NCBI GenBank assembly: GCA_030706015.1
Contig: JAUZPI010000081.1
Span: forward strand, 1 to 17,399
DNA length: 17,399 nt
DNA from: Bacillota bacterium
GTDB lineage: Bacteria; Bacillota; Clostridia; Clostridiales; Clostridiaceae
Reading direction: 5' to 3'
Below the pieces are notes generated by a model. That model was not told the origin of the DNA. It saw only the letters and a list, made by a program, of their open reading frames with translations, and made no database searches. A program made the translations under genes and the position numbers. Numbering within the stretch: the first letter of the stretch is position 1; each line of letters opens with the position of its first letter. Shown here in pieces: positions 14,688-17,399 of the stretch.

Positions 14688-14696
14688 ATTATATCA
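14688..14696 (-). promoter_or_regulatory. tilS-hpt promoter (extended -10)
   Basis: TGATATAAT on the minus strand is an extended -10 in the short spoIIE-tilS gap. The hexamer 17 bp upstream (TTCAAT) is a weak -35. An AT-only inverted repeat AATAATTA / TAATTATT overlaps it. No intrinsic terminator for spoIIE is visible here, so read-through from spoIIE is possible. Confidence 0.55.
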
Positions 14697-14725
14697 TATT
14701 TATCTTAATTATTGAAAACTAGTTA

Positions 14726-17113
14726 TCAGTACAGACTATAAACCTTTGACGCTATTACCGTCATATCATCCTTCGACTTATTTCCTGCCAATTCCTTTGC
14801 CTTTGCCACCAATCCTTCCACCAATTCTTTCGGATTATTTGTACTGTTATTCTTTAAATAATCAATAACCCAATCTACTTTACCTGCATTCTCCTCATCG
14901 TAATCTAGTATACCATCGCTGATCATTACTATAACATCCCCATTTTGTACTTTTTTCTCGTTTATTTCTATATCCACATTATCTAAAACACCCATAGGCA
15001 GCGTTTTTGAATTTATTATCTCTACCCTATCATTTCTTTTTATAAAACTAGCTGCTGCTCCAACCTTCATAAATTCAACTTCACCAGTATATAAATCAAT
15101 ACTACTTAAATCTACAGTTGAGAACTTCTCATCCTCCGAAAACTTCAATGTCATTATTGAATTAACTATACTAATAGCACTTACCTTACTAAGTCCAGAT
15201 TGGGTAAACCTCTCAATAAGGTCAATAACAGCCTTACTTTCTCTTCCAGCCTGCGGTCCTGACCCCATACCATCACTAATCAGTGTAATATAAGTACCAT
15301 CTGCCAATTTGCCAAAAGTGTAGCTGTCTCCGTTTACCTTTTCACCTTCCTTACAAGACCTCGATACATAAGATGCAACATGAAATTTAGGAGCCTCTTC
15401 ATAGGTAACATTGCACATATTTGTATCTGGATCTATAGAACATCCATCTTCACTAACACACATGCACACCCCTGCAGCTTCGTTAATCAGAGGAAGAATA
15501 TCCTTAACACATATCTGTCGCCCCCCACAAGCCGGCATAGAAACTTTAATAATTAGCCTATCTTTTTTTTCACTTATACATGTAATATCTTCAAACTTTA
15601 CTTCACTCTTATTTAAAATTGCTCTAACTTTCTTTTCTATTTCACTATTAAATTTTACATTACTATTAATTTCATCTAATATTTCATCTACAGACTCAGC
15701 CATATTATTAATCTGCTTAGAAAGCAGCTCTCGCCCTTCCATAAGCCTCATTCTCCACATTTCTGAAATCACATAATTATTCACAATATCATCCGTGTTC
15801 TTTAAAAGCAATGTTCTCTTAATGCACTTTCTCTCTATTTCATCAGGAACTCTAGCCCTTCCTTCTTGAAAGTTTTGTATTAACTCCTCAAAAGCCGCAT
15901 AAGTGTAATATATTTCACGCTTCCAGCACATAGAATTCATATTACAATTGCTGCAAACCCTGTCTGCTAGATTTTCAACTAGTGAAGTACTCTTGCCTTT
16001 TAACGCTAATTTATCATTATCAGCTAAATTATTAAGTATCTCGGACATGTTGTATAACACACCAGAATACTTGCTCAATTTACCAATAAACATTTTCTTT
16101 ATCTTCTCAGCATAATTATCATTAATATTGTCCTGTTTTATTTCCCAATTTAAATGAAGCGCTAACTTACTATATATTCTTTCTGGTATGGATAAAAATA
16201 GAGCACAACTCAAAGCAGCCTCAAGCAATTTAAAGTCACTATAATTATTGCAATAGATTAGCAGGATAGAAAATGTCACCATAAACGATATTCCACTGAA
16301 CCACTTTCCTACATCCTTAAATATACCGGTTATCAATCCACATAAGCCAAATATGCTTATGAATAAGTACATATTTTCCGATGACATTCCTACAATAGTA
16401 CCTATAGCCACCCCAGCCGCAGCACCTACTGCACTGCCATTTACATAAGCAACTACTAATATAAAAATAAAAGCTAAAATATTTCTAACAGAGATACCTT
16501 GCACAGCTACCCCCCAGGTCCCTGAAATCACTAGTGAAATCATGATAGCCATACTTATTATTTCTTCGTTATTAAATAAGTGTTTAGTTTTTATTTCTTT
16601 AAAGCATGAAATAGAATAGCCAAGAATATAATATACAGGGGCTATACACACAACCTCTAAAAATGAGGTTAAAAACGCAACATCAATAGTTAAATGTTCC
16701 AATGCAAATTTATATAGTGCGCATTGTATGAAAATAGAAATAAAAAGAATAACAGCTCTTTTTACATTAGAAGTATTATTTAGAACATATGATAATATAC
16801 TTACCATTATAGCTGTTATGATATACATAGGCATATCTTTTATATTGCTATACAATGAAACATAACCTAAAGTTGTACCTATTAAGGCAGCTAAATTAAT
16901 CTTATATTCCATGTATTGAGCTAAAGTTATTAATAATGCTATTCCAAAAGGCGCTGTATTATTGATAAGCAGTACTCGACTAATTAAAAATGTAAAAGAG
17001 AACCATAGCAAAACCTTTATTACCGTGGATCTTTCTATATTATTCTTATCTTCATTTTCGTTCTGTGAATTTTTAACTCTTTCGTAAGTAAAAACATCTG
17101 CATTGTACTGCAT
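14726..17113 (-). CDS. spoIIE: Stage II sporulation protein E (SpoIIE phosphatase)
   Basis: This 795-residue membrane protein of the sporulation septum dephosphorylates SpoIIAA, the step that frees sigma-F in the forespore. About ten hydrophobic segments fill residues 30-315. A central regulatory region has clustered cysteines (C387, C390, C396). The C-terminal PP2C-type domain has SDGMGSGPQAGRES with metal ligand D614, SDGILDYDEENA with D733, and the final DDMTVIASKV with D783. The length is close to the Bacillus protein. A GTG five codons upstream (17128) is in frame, but its own bases lie next to the GGGGGA that sits about seven bases before the ATG at 17113, so the ATG is chosen. It has a Spo0A-type promoter and stands directly after a tRNA cluster. 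Confidence 0.97.
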   Translation of the reverse strand: MQYNADVFTYERVKNSQNENEDKNNIERSTVIKVLLWFSFTFLISRVLLINNTAPFGIALLITLAQYMEYKINLAALIGTTLGYVSLYSNIKDMPMYIITAIMVSILSYVLNNTSNVKRAVILFISIFIQCALYKFALEHLTIDVAFLTSFLEVVCIAPVYYILGYSISCFKEIKTKHLFNNEEIISMAIMISLVISGTWGVAVQGISVRNILAFIFILVVAYVNGSAVGAAAGVAIGTIVGMSSENMYLFISIFGLCGLITGIFKDVGKWFSGISFMVTFSILLIYCNNYSDFKLLEAALSCALFLSIPERIYSKLALHLNWEIKQDNINDNYAEKIKKMFIGKLSKYSGVLYNMSEILNNLADNDKLALKGKSTSLVENLADRVCSNCNMNSMCWKREIYYTYAAFEELIQNFQEGRARVPDEIERKCIKRTLLLKNTDDIVNNYVISEMWRMRLMEGRELLSKQINNMAESVDEILDEINSNVKFNSEIEKKVRAILNKSEVKFEDITCISEKKDRLIIKVSMPACGGRQICVKDILPLINEAAGVCMCVSEDGCSIDPDTNMCNVTYEEAPKFHVASYVSRSCKEGEKVNGDSYTFGKLADGTYITLISDGMGSGPQAGRESKAVIDLIERFTQSGLSKVSAISIVNSIMTLKFSEDEKFSTVDLSSIDLYTGEVEFMKVGAAASFIKRNDRVEIINSKTLPMGVLDNVDIEINEKKVQNGDVIVMISDGILDYDEENAGKVDWVIDYLKNNSTNNPKELVEGLVAKAKELAGNKSKDDMTVIASKVYSLY

Positions 17114-17145
17114 AGAAACATCCCCCACTTTTTTTCATTGAACTT

Positions 17146-17178
17146 ATTATAGCAGAGGTAACTGGAAATATTTGTCAC
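17146..17178 (-). promoter_or_regulatory. spoIIE promoter with 21-bp spacing and 0A-like box
   Basis: On the minus strand TATAAT (17146-17151, with TG one base before it) lies 21 bp after GTGACA (17173-17178). No -35 is found at 17 bp. Overlapping the -35 is TGACAAA (17171-17177), six of seven matches to the Spo0A box TGNCGAA. Spo0A-activated sigma-A promoters of spoIIG and spoIIE in Bacillus have this kind of over-long spacing with a 0A box at the -35. The sequence is seen; Spo0A control is inferred. Confidence 0.72.
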
Positions 17179-17263
17179 AGATTGAATAGAAGCAAATTTT
17201 TTTTAAGACATTTATCCCTAGATTTTTTTCAATATCATTTTTTAATAAATTTGGTTATAAACG

Positions 17264-17291
17264 AAAAACTCACTAGATAACTAGTGAGTTT
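17264..17291 (-). terminator. Terminator of the tRNA-Met operon
   Basis: AAAACTCACTAG / CTAGTGAGTTTT is a perfect 12-bp stem with a 4-base loop (arms 17265-17276 and 17281-17292). On the minus strand the transcript ends in TTTTTCGTTT. The hairpin abuts the tRNA: its outermost base is the last base of the encoded CCA. Confidence 0.92.
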
Positions 17292-17368
17292 TGGTAGCGG
17301 AAATAGGACTTGAACCTACGACACTTCGGGTATGAACCGAATGCTCTAGCCAGCTGAGCTATTCCGCC
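17292..17368 (-). tRNA. tRNA-Met, elongator (anticodon CAT)
   Basis: A complete 77-nt tRNA with encoded CCA. The acceptor GGCGGAA pairs with TTCCGCT (G-U at the end, as in Bacillus elongator tRNA-Met), the D-arm TAGCTCAGCTGGCTAGAGC is intact, the anticodon loop TTCATAC carries CAT (17332-17334), and the T-loop is TTCAAGT. CAT could also mean tRNA-Ile2, the TilS substrate, but the acceptor and D-arm match elongator Met rather than the GGACCTT-type Ile2. Part of a tRNA cluster entering from the right. Confidence 0.93.
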
Positions 17369-17375
17369 ATGTTAT

Positions 17376-17399
17376 TGGTTGCGGGGGCAGGACTTGAAC
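17376..17399 (-). tRNA. tRNA 3' end, cut by window edge (probably initiator tRNA-fMet)
   Basis: Only the 3' 24 nt are inside the window: T-loop TTCAAGT, T-stem CCTGC, acceptor strand CCCCGCA, discriminator A and CCA. An acceptor strand ending CCCCGCA-A-CCA is the hallmark of bacterial initiator tRNA, where A72 faces an unpaired C1. The other strand is outside the window, so the identity is inferred. Seven bases separate it from the following tRNA-Met, so both are on one transcript. Confidence 0.75.

Noticed and set aside
17292..17368. CAT-anticodon tRNA as tRNA-Ile2, the TilS substrate
   Set aside because: Acceptor GGCGGAA with G-U at the end and the D-arm GCTCAGCTGGCTAGAGC match elongator tRNA-Met. 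Bacillus-type tRNA-Ile2 has a GGACCTT-like acceptor.

Overview
The window is AT-rich DNA from a spore-forming, low-GC Firmicute, most likely Clostridium sensu stricto. The reasons are an anaerobe-type formate-tetrahydrofolate ligase, a single-chain glycyl-tRNA synthetase behind a T-box leader, SpoIIE, and the gene order greA-lysS / dusB / coaX / fhs / ftsH / hpt / tilS / spoIIE, which I recall from clostridial chromosomes (memory, not a search). It is a conserved core-genome block next to an rRNA operon. I see no phage, transposon, CRISPR array or defence system.

All protein, tRNA and rRNA genes lie on the minus strand, so the natural reading order is right to left. At the right edge is an incomplete tRNA (probably initiator Met), followed by elongator tRNA-Met and its terminator. 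Next come spoIIE (sporulation phosphatase) and the tilS-hpt-ftsH group (tRNA-Ile2 lysidine synthesis, purine salvage, membrane protease). fhs (one-carbon metabolism) follows, then coaX-dusB (CoA synthesis, tRNA dihydrouridine), greA-lysS (transcript cleavage factor, lysyl-tRNA synthetase), tRNA-Asn, T-box-glyS and murD (peptidoglycan precursor). The leftmost 44 bases are the 5' end of a 16S rRNA that runs out of the window behind two tandem promoters. Most of the block serves translation and tRNA maturation, and tilS-hpt-ftsH next to spoIIE is also the arrangement in Bacillus.

Promoters can be read for nearly every unit: consensus -35/-10 pairs before greA, coaX, ftsH, tRNA-Asn, the glyS T-box and the 16S rRNA, and extended -10 sites before murD, fhs and tilS. 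Before spoIIE, a -35-like and a -10 hexamer stand 21 bp apart with a near-match Spo0A box over the -35, the layout known for Spo0A-activated sigma-A promoters. Five CDS starts were set by Shine-Dalgarno position: glyS, coaX, tilS and spoIIE were shortened, and ftsH keeps a TTG start.

The most interesting item is the only plus-strand unit: a promoter plus intrinsic terminator between murD and glyS that would make a non-coding RNA of about 108 nt with three unpaired-looking C-rich motifs. Other points are a terminator hairpin between the coaX promoter and its start codon, a long greA leader with a GC-richer block, inverted repeats at the fhs promoter, a 21-bp perfect hairpin upstream of murD, and a MurD lacking the usual NDSKATN lysine.
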